The notes: generated from the sequence alone by a model not told the origin. 13,505 nt of DNA from an uncultured Clostridia bacterium (GCA_947166955.1 CAMVGI010000010.1:1-13505), one strand, 5' to 3'. Numbered from the stretch's first letter, positions 1 to 5,923 are shown. Translations and numbers: made by a program.

Positions 1-2
1 AT

Positions 3-467
3 GAGGCACGAAAAGAGGCGGCACACACGATGGCCGAGGCGGCGCGGGAGCTTGGCTACGCCGAGGACTCCGTTATAATCACTGAGGCGAAGGCGCACTA
101 TAACGCGGCACAGGATGAGATAGACGGCGAGCTTGATATGCTGGGTCGCGTCGTGTACTTCGAGGCCGGTTCGTCGTGGATATCAGACCGGCACCAGCAG
201 CTTGTGGCCTGCGTTGTGCTCAATCGGTGCGCGGACGAGCGATTCCCGGCGACGATAAAGGATAACGTCTACAAGCGCGGTCAGTACGCCTGCTCGGGTA
301 GGCTCTATACGATAAGCCGGGACAAGATACCCGAGCGGTGTTTTAAGAACGCCAAAATGGCGGCGTATGACTATGTTGAGTGTCCTGTGACCGTGGTGTG
401 GCAAGCTCAATTCAAACAAGGTCGGGGGACGTATGAGAAAATCGGAAACACCTATTTTTGCTACTAA
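3..467 (+). CDS. SleB-like cell wall hydrolase, 5' end outside window
   Basis: Probable peptidoglycan hydrolase of the SleB/CwlJ family (Hydrolase_2), which cleaves the cell wall glycan strand. Numbered from the ATG at position 30, residues 38-57 read as the family's signature: a helix with the candidate catalytic Glu45 in VVYFEAGSSW, then QLVACVVLNR, FPATI and GQYACSG, ending with a G-N-T-Y-F strand. The frame is open to the left edge, and the upstream residues (EARKEAAHT) continue the same Ala/Glu-rich helix. I therefore think the true start lies before the window; the ATG at 30 has only a modest GAGGCGG ribosome site. No signal peptide or membrane segment is visible, so export may rely on a holin. 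The gene lies before the late regulator rather than beside the holin seen at the right end. It could instead act during entry or be a structural lysin. Confidence 0.75.
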   Translation, partial: EARKEAAHTMAEAARELGYAEDSVIITEAKAHYNAAQDEIDGELDMLGRVVYFEAGSSWISDRHQQLVACVVLNRCADERFPATIKDNVYKRGQYACSGRLYTISRDKIPERCFKNAKMAAYDYVECPVTVVWQAQFKQGRGTYEKIGNTYFCY

Positions 468-660
468 CATAGCGCCGTGTTTTGGGTGCGAGAAGCGGAC
501 GCTGGGCTGCCACGGAAGGTGCGAGGACTATCTCGCATTTTCCGCCGCCCGACGGGAATACAACGAAAAGCAGCGGCTGCTCAACGACGCCGAGAATGCG
601 GCGCGAACAATGGCCTTTGAGGGCGAACGACGGATAGAGAAACGACGGAGGAACAGATGA
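433..660 (+). CDS. Small four-cysteine (zinc-binding-like) phage protein
   Basis: A 75-aa protein with a compact metal-site pattern near the N-terminus: Cys16-x2-Cys19-x6-Cys26-His-x2-Cys30. A charged, helical Arg/Glu/Lys-rich tail follows and ends in RRRNR. The pattern suggests one zinc ion holding a small knuckle. Small proteins with this arrangement are common in Firmicutes phages and have no assigned function that I know of. The start overlaps the end of the hydrolase gene by 35 nt in another frame, and the stop overlaps the next start as ATGA, so the three genes look translationally coupled. The ribosome site is weak (a G run just before GTATG). The basic tail could bind nucleic acid, but that is inference. 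Confidence 0.72.
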   Translation: MRKSETPIFATNIAPCFGCEKRTLGCHGRCEDYLAFSAARREYNEKQRLLNDAENAARTMAFEGERRIEKRRRNR

Positions 661-1070
661 CCATCGCAGAATTGTCACAGTTTTATCACATTACGCGTGA
701 AATTGCCGACCTGCGCCGGCGGATCAGAGAGTTGGAGCTTAAGGCCCAGCCAGGCGCGGCGAGGATGAGCGGGATGCCGGGTGGTGGAGGAGTAGCGGAC
801 CCCACCGGCGACCTTGCGGCGGAGTTGGCGGAGGCGAGGGCGAGGCTCTCCGATGAGTTACGGCAGCGACGGTCGGAACGGGCGAGGTTGGAGTGGTATA
901 TACGAGGAGTCCCGGATGCGTACATCAGGCGCATCATGCGCTTCAGATATGTGGACGGCTTATCGTGGCAAGCTGTGGCATTTAGGATGGGCGGCAGGAA
1001 TACCGCGTCCGGTGTGAGAATGGCCGTGTTCAGATATGTGGAGAAGGAGGAAAACAATGATAATAAATAA
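657..1070 (+). CDS. Sigma-region-4-like (ArpU/DUF1492-type) late transcription regulator
   Basis: A 137-aa protein. Residues 1-35 and 53-85 are Arg/Glu-rich coiled-coil-like helices separated by a Gly/Pro linker (about 36-50). Residues 90-127 form a helix-turn-helix reading I-x2-I-M-R-F-R-Y-V-D-G-L-S-W-Q-A-V-A, then NTASGVRMAVFRY. The R-Y-x-D-G-x-S-W-x-x-V-A core is typical of the ArpU/RinA/sigma-70 region-4-like regulators that sit just upstream of terminase genes in Firmicutes phages and activate late transcription. Its position here fits that role: a few small genes before terS. It overlaps the preceding gene as ATGA, and the next gene starts inside its 3' end. Target promoter unknown; I see no clear canonical promoter before terS, consistent with dependence on an activator. 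Confidence 0.8.
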   Translation: MTIAELSQFYHITREIADLRRRIRELELKAQPGAARMSGMPGGGGVADPTGDLAAELAEARARLSDELRQRRSERARLEWYIRGVPDAYIRRIMRFRYVDGLSWQAVAFRMGGRNTASGVRMAVFRYVEKEENNDNK

Positions 1071-1230
1071 AATTATCTGCGATCGCTGTGGGCGCGAGAT
1101 GAACGTGTCGGAATGCGCGCGAGTGACGGCGTCATGGTATGAGTTGTTCGTTGTGGACTGGAAGCGTGATCTGTGTGCGGCTTGCGTTGCTGAGTTACTC
1201 ATGTGGATAGAGGAGGAAAAGAAGGAATGA
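1057..1230 (+). CDS. Zinc-ribbon-like mini-protein, copy 1
   Basis: A 57-aa protein starting MIINKIICDRCGREM. I chose the ATG at 1057 over the in-frame one at 1036 because GAGAAGGAGG (1041-1050) lies 6 nt upstream of it and the family-like sequence begins there. It carries two CxxC knuckles, CDRC near residue 8 and CAAC near residue 43, spaced as in a treble-clef or ribbon fold. The C-terminus is Glu/Lys-rich. It is clearly homologous to the next gene, sharing I-C-D-R-C-G-R-E, a D-L-C-x-x-C core, an aromatic residue and an acidic/basic tail, so the two arose by tandem duplication. Function unknown. The start overlaps the end of the regulator gene by 14 nt and the stop overlaps the next start as ATGA. 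Confidence 0.75.
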   Translation: MIINKIICDRCGREMNVSECARVTASWYELFVVDWKRDLCAACVAELLMWIEEEKKE

Positions 1231-1397
1231 AGATAACGAGATTTATATGCGACAGGTGTGGTCGGGAAGTGCCGCAGATAGAGCGCACGTCGGTTGAAAT
1301 ACGCGATATCGCCGCCGGGCAGCAGCTTGACCTGTGCCCGGAGTGTGCGGAGGCGCTGGACGTGTGGTTCGAGCAAAACAAAAAGGACGGGGATTAA
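1227..1397 (+). CDS. Zinc-ribbon-like mini-protein, copy 2
   Basis: A 56-aa paralogue of the preceding gene: MKITRFICDRCGREV, a variable middle, then DLCPECAEALDVWFEQ. Two CxxC pairs (CDRC, CPEC) should bind one zinc ion. The start is the ATG at 1227, overlapping the previous stop, with AGGAGG at 1211-1216 upstream; an in-frame ATG at 1203 is less likely because the paralogue alignment starts at 1227. The stop codon lies in the loop of the terminator hairpin that closes this rightward operon. The middle segments of the two copies have diverged strongly while the metal-binding frame is kept, which suggests different partners. Function unknown. Confidence 0.75.
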   Translation: MKITRFICDRCGREVPQIERTSVEIRDIAAGQQLDLCPECAEALDVWFEQNKKDGD

Positions 1398-1410
1398 CCC
1401 GTCCTTTTCT
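1381..1410. terminator. Bidirectional intrinsic terminator between convergent operons
   Basis: Perfect 11-bp inverted repeat AAAAGGACGGG (1381-1391) / CCCGTCCTTTT (1398-1408) with the 6-nt loop GATTAA. The + strand ends in CCTTTTCTTT. Read leftward, the hairpin ends in CCTTTTTGTTTTG. It therefore has the GC stem plus U-tract form in both directions, and it sits between a rightward operon ending at 1397 and a leftward operon ending at 1418. Confidence 0.85.
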
Positions 1411-1417
1411 TTATGTG

Positions 1418-1630
1418 TTAGGCGAGAAGGTTCTCTATGTCGTCCTCGTCGATAATCTTGCCGTCGTCCCTGATGGCGGCGTTATAGTTGGAGTCGAGGT
1501 ACCATATGTACCAATGCCCGTCCCGCCCTTCGTTTTCGGTTAGATAACCGTTTTTGATGTCATCCATAATGCTGTCTCCGTCATAACCAACGTATTCATA
1601 AAGACGGTTGATGAGTGTGAGTTTATTCAT
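1418..1630 (-). CDS. Very acidic small protein, last gene of inverted cassette
   Basis: A 70-aa protein I do not recognise. It has 16 Asp/Glu against 6 Lys/Arg (net about -10), with an acidic C-terminus (IIDEDDIENLL) and a central aromatic stretch (HWYIWYLDSNYNAA) that looks like beta strands. It has no cysteines, signal peptide or membrane segment, so it should be a soluble cytoplasmic protein. The start at 1630 overlaps the stop of the ribbon-helix-helix gene (ATGA), and a strong site (GAAGGAGGAG) precedes it. Small acidic proteins encoded by phages often inhibit host nucleic-acid-binding enzymes by mimicking DNA. That role, for example anti-restriction or anti-CRISPR, is inference from composition and context only. 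Confidence 0.7.
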   Translation of the reverse strand: MNKLTLINRLYEYVGYDGDSIMDDIKNGYLTENEGRDGHWYIWYLDSNYNAAIRDDGKIIDEDDIENLLA

Positions 1631-1809
1631 TTTTTCTCCTCCTTCGTGTTCTCCGCGTAAGCGCGGAGGGCTTTTTTTATATATGCTTGTTTGTTTGTTT
1701 CCGCGTCCAGCGCGGCAAGGATGTCCGCGTCGGTCTTAATGTTCAGCTTTAGCGCGTAGCGTTTGGTGTTCGCCGCGTCGTAGCGGGCTTGGGGCGCGTA
1801 TTTTGTCAT
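1627..1809 (-). CDS. Ribbon-helix-helix (Arc/CopG-like) DNA-binding protein
   Basis: A 60-aa protein with a short basic N-terminus, a strand (about residues 17-24, RYALKLNI), helix A (TDADILAALDA) and helix B (QAYIKKALRAYAEN). This is the ribbon-helix-helix plan of Arc/MetJ/CopG repressors, which bind palindromic DNA as dimers. AGGAGG (1816-1821 on the complement) lies 6 nt before the ATG. It follows the 61-aa gene by a 10-nt gap and overlaps the next start as ATGA, so it is cotranscribed with both. The cassette promoter contains a perfect 5-bp inverted repeat between -35 and -10, a natural operator for this protein. Autoregulation is inferred. Similar short proteins are widespread on clostridial phages and integrative elements. 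Confidence 0.78.
   Translation of the reverse strand: MTKYAPQARYDAANTKRYALKLNIKTDADILAALDAETNKQAYIKKALRAYAENTKEEKK
1651..1678 (+). terminator. Candidate rightward terminator inside antisense coding sequence
   Basis: CTCCGCG (1651-1657) and CGCGGAG (1662-1668) form a perfect 7-bp GC-rich stem with the loop TAAG, followed by GGC and seven T residues (1672-1678). On the + strand this is a plausible intrinsic terminator, although three bases separate stem and U-tract. It lies within the C-terminal coding part of the leftward RHH gene, so it would stop rightward read-through past the 1381-1410 terminator. It may also be a codon-usage coincidence. Confidence 0.4.
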
Positions 1810-1819
1810 GCCGCGCCTC

Positions 1820-2005
1820 CTATCGGATGTCCACGCCGTAGTCCTCGGCGATCTTCTTACGGATGGCCTCCAACTCGTCGTTGTAATACAGCACGCCCGG
1901 CAGATGGTTCAGGCGGTCGATGCGCTTTTCCATCTCCTGCGCGGCTTCCGCCTCGCGCTCGCCGGTGATCTCGTAGTTGTACAGCCCCATGTCTATCTTT
2001 TTCAT
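1820..2005 (-). CDS. Small unknown protein, first gene of inverted cassette
   Basis: A 61-aa protein, MKKIDMGLYNYEITGE followed by a long charged helix (about residues 17-33), a loop with HLPGVLYYND and a second charged helix ending in DYGVDIR. It has 14 Asp/Glu against 10 Lys/Arg, so it is mildly acidic, with no cysteines and no membrane segment. I do not recognise the family. A consensus site (CAAGGAGGTCAC) sits just before the ATG, and it is the first gene after the strong leftward promoter at 2049-2077, so it is probably the most highly expressed member of the cassette. The helix-loop-helix form suggests a protein-binding partner or inhibitor, but nothing proves it. Confidence 0.72.
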   Translation of the reverse strand: MKKIDMGLYNYEITGEREAEAAQEMEKRIDRLNHLPGVLYYNDELEAIRKKIAEDYGVDIR

Positions 2006-2048
2006 TTTTGTGACCTCCTTGTTTGTGTTGGTATCTCTCTACGCTCTC

Positions 2049-2077
2049 ATCTTAGCATAGGTATGACCTACTGTCAA
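2049..2077 (-). promoter_or_regulatory. Strong sigma-A-type leftward promoter of the inverted cassette
   Basis: On the complement: consensus -35 TTGACA (2072-2077), a 17-nt spacer, and an extended -10 TGCTAAGAT (hexamer TAAGAT at 2049-2054). Immediately upstream of the -35, at 2078-2109, lie successive A and T tracts that resemble an UP element contacted by the RNA polymerase alpha subunits. It points into the 61-aa gene starting at 2005, leaving a leader of about 37 nt. Confidence 0.8.
2058..2070. promoter_or_regulatory. Inverted repeat in the promoter spacer, likely operator
   Basis: TAGGT-ATG-ACCTA is a perfect 5-bp palindrome with a 3-nt centre. It lies wholly within the 17-bp spacer between -35 and -10 of the leftward promoter. 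Binding there would block RNA polymerase. The size suits a ribbon-helix-helix dimer, and the cassette encodes such a protein (1627-1809). Confidence 0.55.
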
Positions 2078-2168
2078 GTGTTTTTTCAAAAAAATTAAAA
2101 AAGTTTTTTGGGGCGCAAACTTGTGCTTTTTGTGCGCGTGGACGGGTGTAGAGTTGTAGCATGGATGA

Positions 2169-2184
2169 GCCCTCAGAGGAGGGC
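2169..2184 (+). other. Short GC-rich hairpin in the leader of the packaging genes
   Basis: GCCCTC (2169-2174) and GAGGGC (2179-2184) form a perfect 6-bp stem with the loop AGAG. No U-tract follows, so it is not a terminator. It overlaps a 10-codon ORF (ATG at 2161, MDEPSEEGGM, stop at 2191-2193) that has no visible ribosome site. Confidence 0.4.
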
Positions 2185-2191
2185 GGGATGT

Positions 2192-2239
2192 AAACCACAA
2201 CGAGCAGACGGTGGGTATGCGGTGGTTTTATTTTTTTTG
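2192..2239 (+). terminator. Terminator-like or attenuator hairpin upstream of terS
   Basis: AAACCAC (2192-2198) pairs with GTGGTTT (2222-2228). The 23-nt loop may close further through GCA (2204-2206) and TGC (2218-2220). A T-rich tract (T-A-TTTTTTTT, 2229-2238) follows. It lies in the leader between the divergent promoter region and the terS ribosome site (GAGAGGAGG, about 2240-2247). It could attenuate rightward transcription before the packaging genes, or be a structural remnant. The long loop makes it weaker than the other terminators here. Confidence 0.4.
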
Positions 2240-2255
2240 GAGAGGAGGCGGCGAA

Positions 2256-2573
2256 ATGGACACTGCTAACAGAGATAAAAACAGAGCGCAGACGCGAGGC
2301 TTGCAACCGTTTAAGCCGGGGCAGTCGGGCAACCCTAAAGGCCGCCCGAAGAAGCCAAAGGAACTTAAAGAGATGGCGGACGTTGCGCTGCCGCGCCTCT
2401 GGGCTATGGCCGAGGATGCAAACACAAAGGCAAAGGATAGAGCCGACATATATAAGTGGATATACGAGCAGGCTTACGGCAAGGCTACGCAGAGGATAGC
2501 GGGAGAAACGGACGGCGCACCGGTTATCGCCGTAAGCATGATTCCGCCCGACGTGAAGGATTATGTCGGTTAA
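2256..2573 (+). CDS. terS: Probable terminase small subunit (DUF5681-like)
   Basis: A 105-aa protein. The ATG at 2256 was chosen because GAGAGGAGG lies just upstream; an in-frame ATG at 2211 would add a tail overlapping the leader hairpin. Residues 17-35 carry the motif PFKPGQSGNPKGRPKKPKE, typical of a DUF5681-type basic N-terminal module found in small proteins just upstream of phage large terminases. The rest is helical (LKEMADVALPRLWAMAEDANTKAKDRADIYKWIYEQAYGK region), consistent with a DNA-recognition subunit that oligomerises and hands pac or cos DNA to TerL. The 3' end overlaps terL by 11 nt. Assignment rests mainly on position and the N-terminal motif; direct evidence for DNA binding is absent. 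Confidence 0.72.
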   Translation: MDTANRDKNRAQTRGLQPFKPGQSGNPKGRPKKPKELKEMADVALPRLWAMAEDANTKAKDRADIYKWIYEQAYGKATQRIAGETDGAPVIAVSMIPPDVKDYVG

Positions 2574-3978
2574 GGAGTTTAAGTTTGAGGCTCCGTCTGA
2601 GCGGCAGGCGGAGTTTTTTCGCGCCCGTAACAGATATGTCCTCTACGGTGGAGCGCGTGGCGGCGGGAAGAGCTGGGCGGTGCGAAGGAAAGCAGAACTG
2701 AACGCGCTGGGTCTTCCGGGACTTCAGCAGATAATAATCAGACGCACCTTCCCCGAACTGCGGGAGAATCACATTCTGCCCATGAGGGCGGAACTGGGCG
2801 ACCTCGCGGTGTATTCGGAGAAGGACAAGGCGTTCACCTTCCCGAACGGATCGCGCATCCGCTTCGGCTACTGTGCTGCGGAGAGCGACGTTTTACAGTA
2901 CCAAGGCCAGGAGACCGACGTTTTATTTATCGATGAGGCAACACAGCTGACCGAGTGGCAGTTTCAATGGCTTGATAAGATGGTGCGCGGCGCGAACGAC
3001 CATATAAAAAGGACGGTACTTACCGCGAACCCTGGCGGGGTGGGACATAGTTTTGTGAAGCGATTGTTCATCGACCGAGACTTCCGCGAGGCGGAGAACC
3101 CCGACGACTACCTATTTATCCCCGCAAAGGTCTACGATAACCCCGCGCTCATGGCGAAAGACCCCGGATACGAGCGTGGACTTAAAAATCTGCCTCCGGC
3201 CTTGAGAGCCGCGTGGCTCGACGGAAACTGGAGTGTTTTTGCGGGTCAGATGTTTACGGAGTTCGACTATAACACGCACGTCATCGACCCGTTTGACGTG
3301 CCGGAGCATTGGCGACGCTACGTGGCGCTTGACTACGGCATGGATATGCTTGCCGCGTACCTCATAGCCATAGACGAGCACGACAACGCCTACGTCATGC
3401 GCGAACGATACCAAGGCAGAGACCTTGCGCCGGGTGCGGAAGGCCTCATAGCCAGCGAGGCGGCGCGTGTGGTGCGTGATATGGTAGGCAAGGACAAGGT
3501 CAACCTTTACCTTGCGCCGCCCGACCTGTGGCAGAGGAAGCCGGAGACCGGGCGCAGCGTGGCGGACATATTCCGCGAGGCGGCTGGGATAAATTTGACC
3601 CAAGTCTCCAATGATAGGATAGCCGGATGGATGGCTATCCATGAGCGCCTCAAGGTAGAGCCGGACGAACAGGGGCAACCGAGCGCACGTCTGCGGATAT
3701 TCCGGGGCTGTGACAACCTTATCCGCACGTTGCCCCTATTACAATACGATGAAAAGAAACCCAACGACGCGGCGACGGAGCCGCACGAGATAACGCACGC
3801 GCCCGATGCGCTGCGTTATTTTTGCGTGTATTGGACGAAAGCAACGCGCACGGCGGAAGAGGTGCGGCGCACAGAATGGACGAAGACGATGTATGAGGAT
3901 TACTACCGCGCAAGCGCGGACGATAAAAAGATGCTCCTCGAATTGTGGGGGCATCCGAGAGGAGGACGGCAGCTTTGA
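2563..3978 (+). CDS. terL: Terminase large subunit (packaging ATPase and nuclease)
   Basis: A 471-aa protein, the normal length for this family. The N-terminal ATPase has Walker A GGARGGGKS (residues 29-37), Walker B VLFIDEA (120-126) with Asp124 and Glu125, and the coupling motif TANPGG (154-159). The C-terminal RNase H-like nuclease begins at VALDYGMD, with candidate acidic metal ligands Asp257, Asp321 (APPDLW) and Asp415 (THAPDALRY). It powers DNA translocation into the prohead through the portal and cuts the concatemer. The start overlaps terS by 11 nt. The ribosome site is only GAAGG, close to the ATG, so translation probably depends on coupling to terS. The 3' end overlaps the portal gene as TTGA. 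All key residues look intact. Confidence 0.95.
   Translation: MSVKEFKFEAPSERQAEFFRARNRYVLYGGARGGGKSWAVRRKAELNALGLPGLQQIIIRRTFPELRENHILPMRAELGDLAVYSEKDKAFTFPNGSRIRFGYCAAESDVLQYQGQETDVLFIDEATQLTEWQFQWLDKMVRGANDHIKRTVLTANPGGVGHSFVKRLFIDRDFREAENPDDYLFIPAKVYDNPALMAKDPGYERGLKNLPPALRAAWLDGNWSVFAGQMFTEFDYNTHVIDPFDVPEHWRRYVALDYGMDMLAAYLIAIDEHDNAYVMRERYQGRDLAPGAEGLIASEAARVVRDMVGKDKVNLYLAPPDLWQRKPETGRSVADIFREAAGINLTQVSNDRIAGWMAIHERLKVEPDEQGQPSARLRIFRGCDNLIRTLPLLQYDEKKPNDAATEPHEITHAPDALRYFCVYWTKATRTAEEVRRTEWTKTMYEDYYRASADDKKMLLELWGHPRGGRQL
3957..3965 (+). promoter_or_regulatory. Ribosome binding site that fixes a TTG start for the portal gene
   Basis: GAGAGGAGG ends 9 nt before TTG at 3975, which overlaps the terL stop as TTGA. 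An alternative GTG at 3945 lies upstream of this site, so the site could not serve it. The TTG is therefore the better start. Confidence 0.65.
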
Positions 3979-5897
3979 GCCGCGAAACATTATTAATGTG
4001 GCAGGACCGCTTAGAGCGGAACGACTCCGCCTATAGTGCCGAGCGAGAGAAGATGGACGCGCGCGAACTGCTTTACAAGGGCGGGCGCGAGATGCTTGCC
4101 ATATCCCCGTGGGAGGAGGGGAGACCCGCGCCCCACGTGCGCAATATCATATTTGAATTGGTGGAGGCGCAGGTATCGACGACTATCCCGCAGCCGAAGG
4201 TAACGGCGCGCAACGAGGAAGACCAGCCACTGGCGAAGCTTATAGAGGACATGATCCGAAACGAGCTCGACCGGCTGCCGATGGAGACGCTGAATGATAT
4301 GGTCGAGCGAACGGTGCCGATACAGGGCGGCGTAGCGTGGCTCATCGAGTGGGACGACACTATCCGCTCCAGCACTACGATAGGCGAGATCGCGGTGTCC
4401 ACGATGCACCCGAAGCAGATAGTGCCGCAGGACGGCGTGTACTCGTCCATCGAGGACATGGACTACATAATCCTCAAGGTGCCGCAGACGAAGGAATATA
4501 TCCGCAAGCGGTACGACGTGGACGTGGAGGACGAGAGCGAGTCCGAGCCGGACGTAAAGGACGTGGAGGGCAGCACGGCGGACGATATCGTTACGCAGTA
4601 CATTGCGTACTACCGCAACGACGGCGGCGGAATAGGCGTGTACTCATGGGTCAATGATACGGAGTTGGAGGACATTCCCGACTACCAGGCAAGGCGTATC
4701 CACGTGTGCAGTAAGTGTGGCAAACGAGACTCTGCGGCAGGGGACGGCGTGACCTGTGCGTTTTGCGGCGGAAGGATAACCACGCAGGAGATGGACGAGG
4801 AAGAGATATACGAGCCAGTCCCGCGCCGAGACGGCACTTTCATCCCCGGCAAAGACCCGCTGACCGGCGAACCGACGAGGATACCGTACTACAAGCCCAA
4901 CATATATCCCGTGCTGTTACAGCGCAACGTGAGCGCGTTCGGACAGCTTCTCGGCGACTCGGACGTAGACAAGATAACCGACCAGCAGCGCACGATAAAC
5001 CGCATCGAAGCGAAGATAATCGACCGCATACTCAAGGCGGGTACTCGCATCACGCTGCCAATGGACGGCGGCATAACCGTTGACGAGCGCGACGCGGAGA
5101 TATGGAGGCTCGACAATCAGAACGACCTCAGTCTTATAAAGTCGTTCGACTTTCGCGGCGACCTCAGCTACGAGCTCAACTACCTCAATCAGATATACGA
5201 GGAGGCGCGGCAGACGATCGGCATAACCGACTCGTTCCAGGGGCGGCGCGATACGACCGCCACGTCCAAGGTGGCGAAGGAGTTCGCGGCACAGCAGAGC
5301 GCGGGCAGACTTGAGTCCAAGCGCGCCATGAAGAACGCGGCATGGGCGGCTATCTTCGAGGCGATCTTCAAGTTCAAACTGGCGTACACGGACGAGCCGA
5401 GACCCGTTGTATCGCAGTCTGCGGACGGTACGCCGTCGTATTCGAGCTTTTCAAGGTACGACTTCCTCAAGCAGGACGAGACCGGCAAGTGGTTTTATAA
5501 CGACCAGTTCCTCTTCACCTGCGACGCATCCGCTCCGCTTGCCAACAACCGCGAGGCCATGTGGCAGGAAACGCGCATGAATCTTCAGACGGGCGCGTAC
5601 GGCAATCCGCAGGAACTTGATACGCTGATTCTGTTCTGGAGCCGCATGGAGGCACTCTTCTACCCCGGCGCGGCGGAGGCGAAGCGTTACTTAGAAGAAA
5701 AGCTCCAGCAGCAGCAGGCCATGATGGCAGAGCAACAGCAGATAATACAGCAACAGATAATGGCGCAACAGCGGGCGCAGATGGAGCGGGACGACAGAGC
5801 GCGGCGGCTCGACCAGATATCGCAGCGGGCGGCGGCGCATATACATAAGTTAGGCAAGGATATGCCCACGACCGCGTGGGCGGACGAAGGCAAGTAG
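3975..5897 (+). CDS. Portal protein with an internal zinc ribbon
   Basis: A 640-aa portal, longer than usual siphovirus portals and closer to P22-type ones. It forms the dodecameric ring at the capsid vertex through which TerL pumps DNA. Typical features: an N-terminal helical region, RNIIFELVEAQVSTTIPQPKV near residue 57 on, a PIQGGVAWLIEWDD segment, SAFGQLLGDSDVDKITDQQ near 319, and the stem and crown region with QTIGITDSFQGR near 414. Unusual is a Cys245-x2-Cys248-x12-Cys261-x2-Cys264 zinc ribbon, followed by an acidic EEEIYEPVPRRDG stretch. The C-terminus (about 576-625) is a Gln-rich coiled coil, as in portal barrels, ending in a basic/polar tail. TTG start chosen from the ribosome site at 3957-3965. 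It ends 160 nt before a tRNA gene. Confidence 0.9.
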   Translation: MSRETLLMWQDRLERNDSAYSAEREKMDARELLYKGGREMLAISPWEEGRPAPHVRNIIFELVEAQVSTTIPQPKVTARNEEDQPLAKLIEDMIRNELDRLPMETLNDMVERTVPIQGGVAWLIEWDDTIRSSTTIGEIAVSTMHPKQIVPQDGVYSSIEDMDYIILKVPQTKEYIRKRYDVDVEDESESEPDVKDVEGSTADDIVTQYIAYYRNDGGGIGVYSWVNDTELEDIPDYQARRIHVCSKCGKRDSAAGDGVTCAFCGGRITTQEMDEEEIYEPVPRRDGTFIPGKDPLTGEPTRIPYYKPNIYPVLLQRNVSAFGQLLGDSDVDKITDQQRTINRIEAKIIDRILKAGTRITLPMDGGITVDERDAEIWRLDNQNDLSLIKSFDFRGDLSYELNYLNQIYEEARQTIGITDSFQGRRDTTATSKVAKEFAAQQSAGRLESKRAMKNAAWAAIFEAIFKFKLAYTDEPRPVVSQSADGTPSYSSFSRYDFLKQDETGKWFYNDQFLFTCDASAPLANNREAMWQETRMNLQTGAYGNPQELDTLILFWSRMEALFYPGAAEAKRYLEEKLQQQQAMMAEQQQIIQQQIMAQQRAQMERDDRARRLDQISQRAAAHIHKLGKDMPTTAWADEGK

Positions 5898-5904
5898 CTA
5901 TTGA

Positions 5905-5920
5905 AAGAACTTCGGTTCTT
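5905..5920 (+). other. cUUCGg tetraloop hairpin after the portal gene
   Basis: AAGAAC (5905-5910), TTCG, GTTCTT (5915-5920): a 6-bp stem closed by C-UUCG-G, the exceptionally stable RNA tetraloop. It starts 8 nt after the portal stop codon and is not followed by a U-tract. It would block 3' exonucleases or nucleate folding of the following RNA. Confidence 0.6.
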
Positions 5921-5923
5921 AAA

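Noticed and set aside
3112..3678. A 188-aa minus-strand frame opposite terL
   Set aside because: The opposite strand encodes the nuclease domain of TerL with all key residues; the antisense protein has no recognisable features.
3945..3974. GTG at 3945 as the portal start
   Set aside because: The only strong ribosome site (3957-3965) is downstream of it; TTG 3975 fits the site and the terL stop overlap better.
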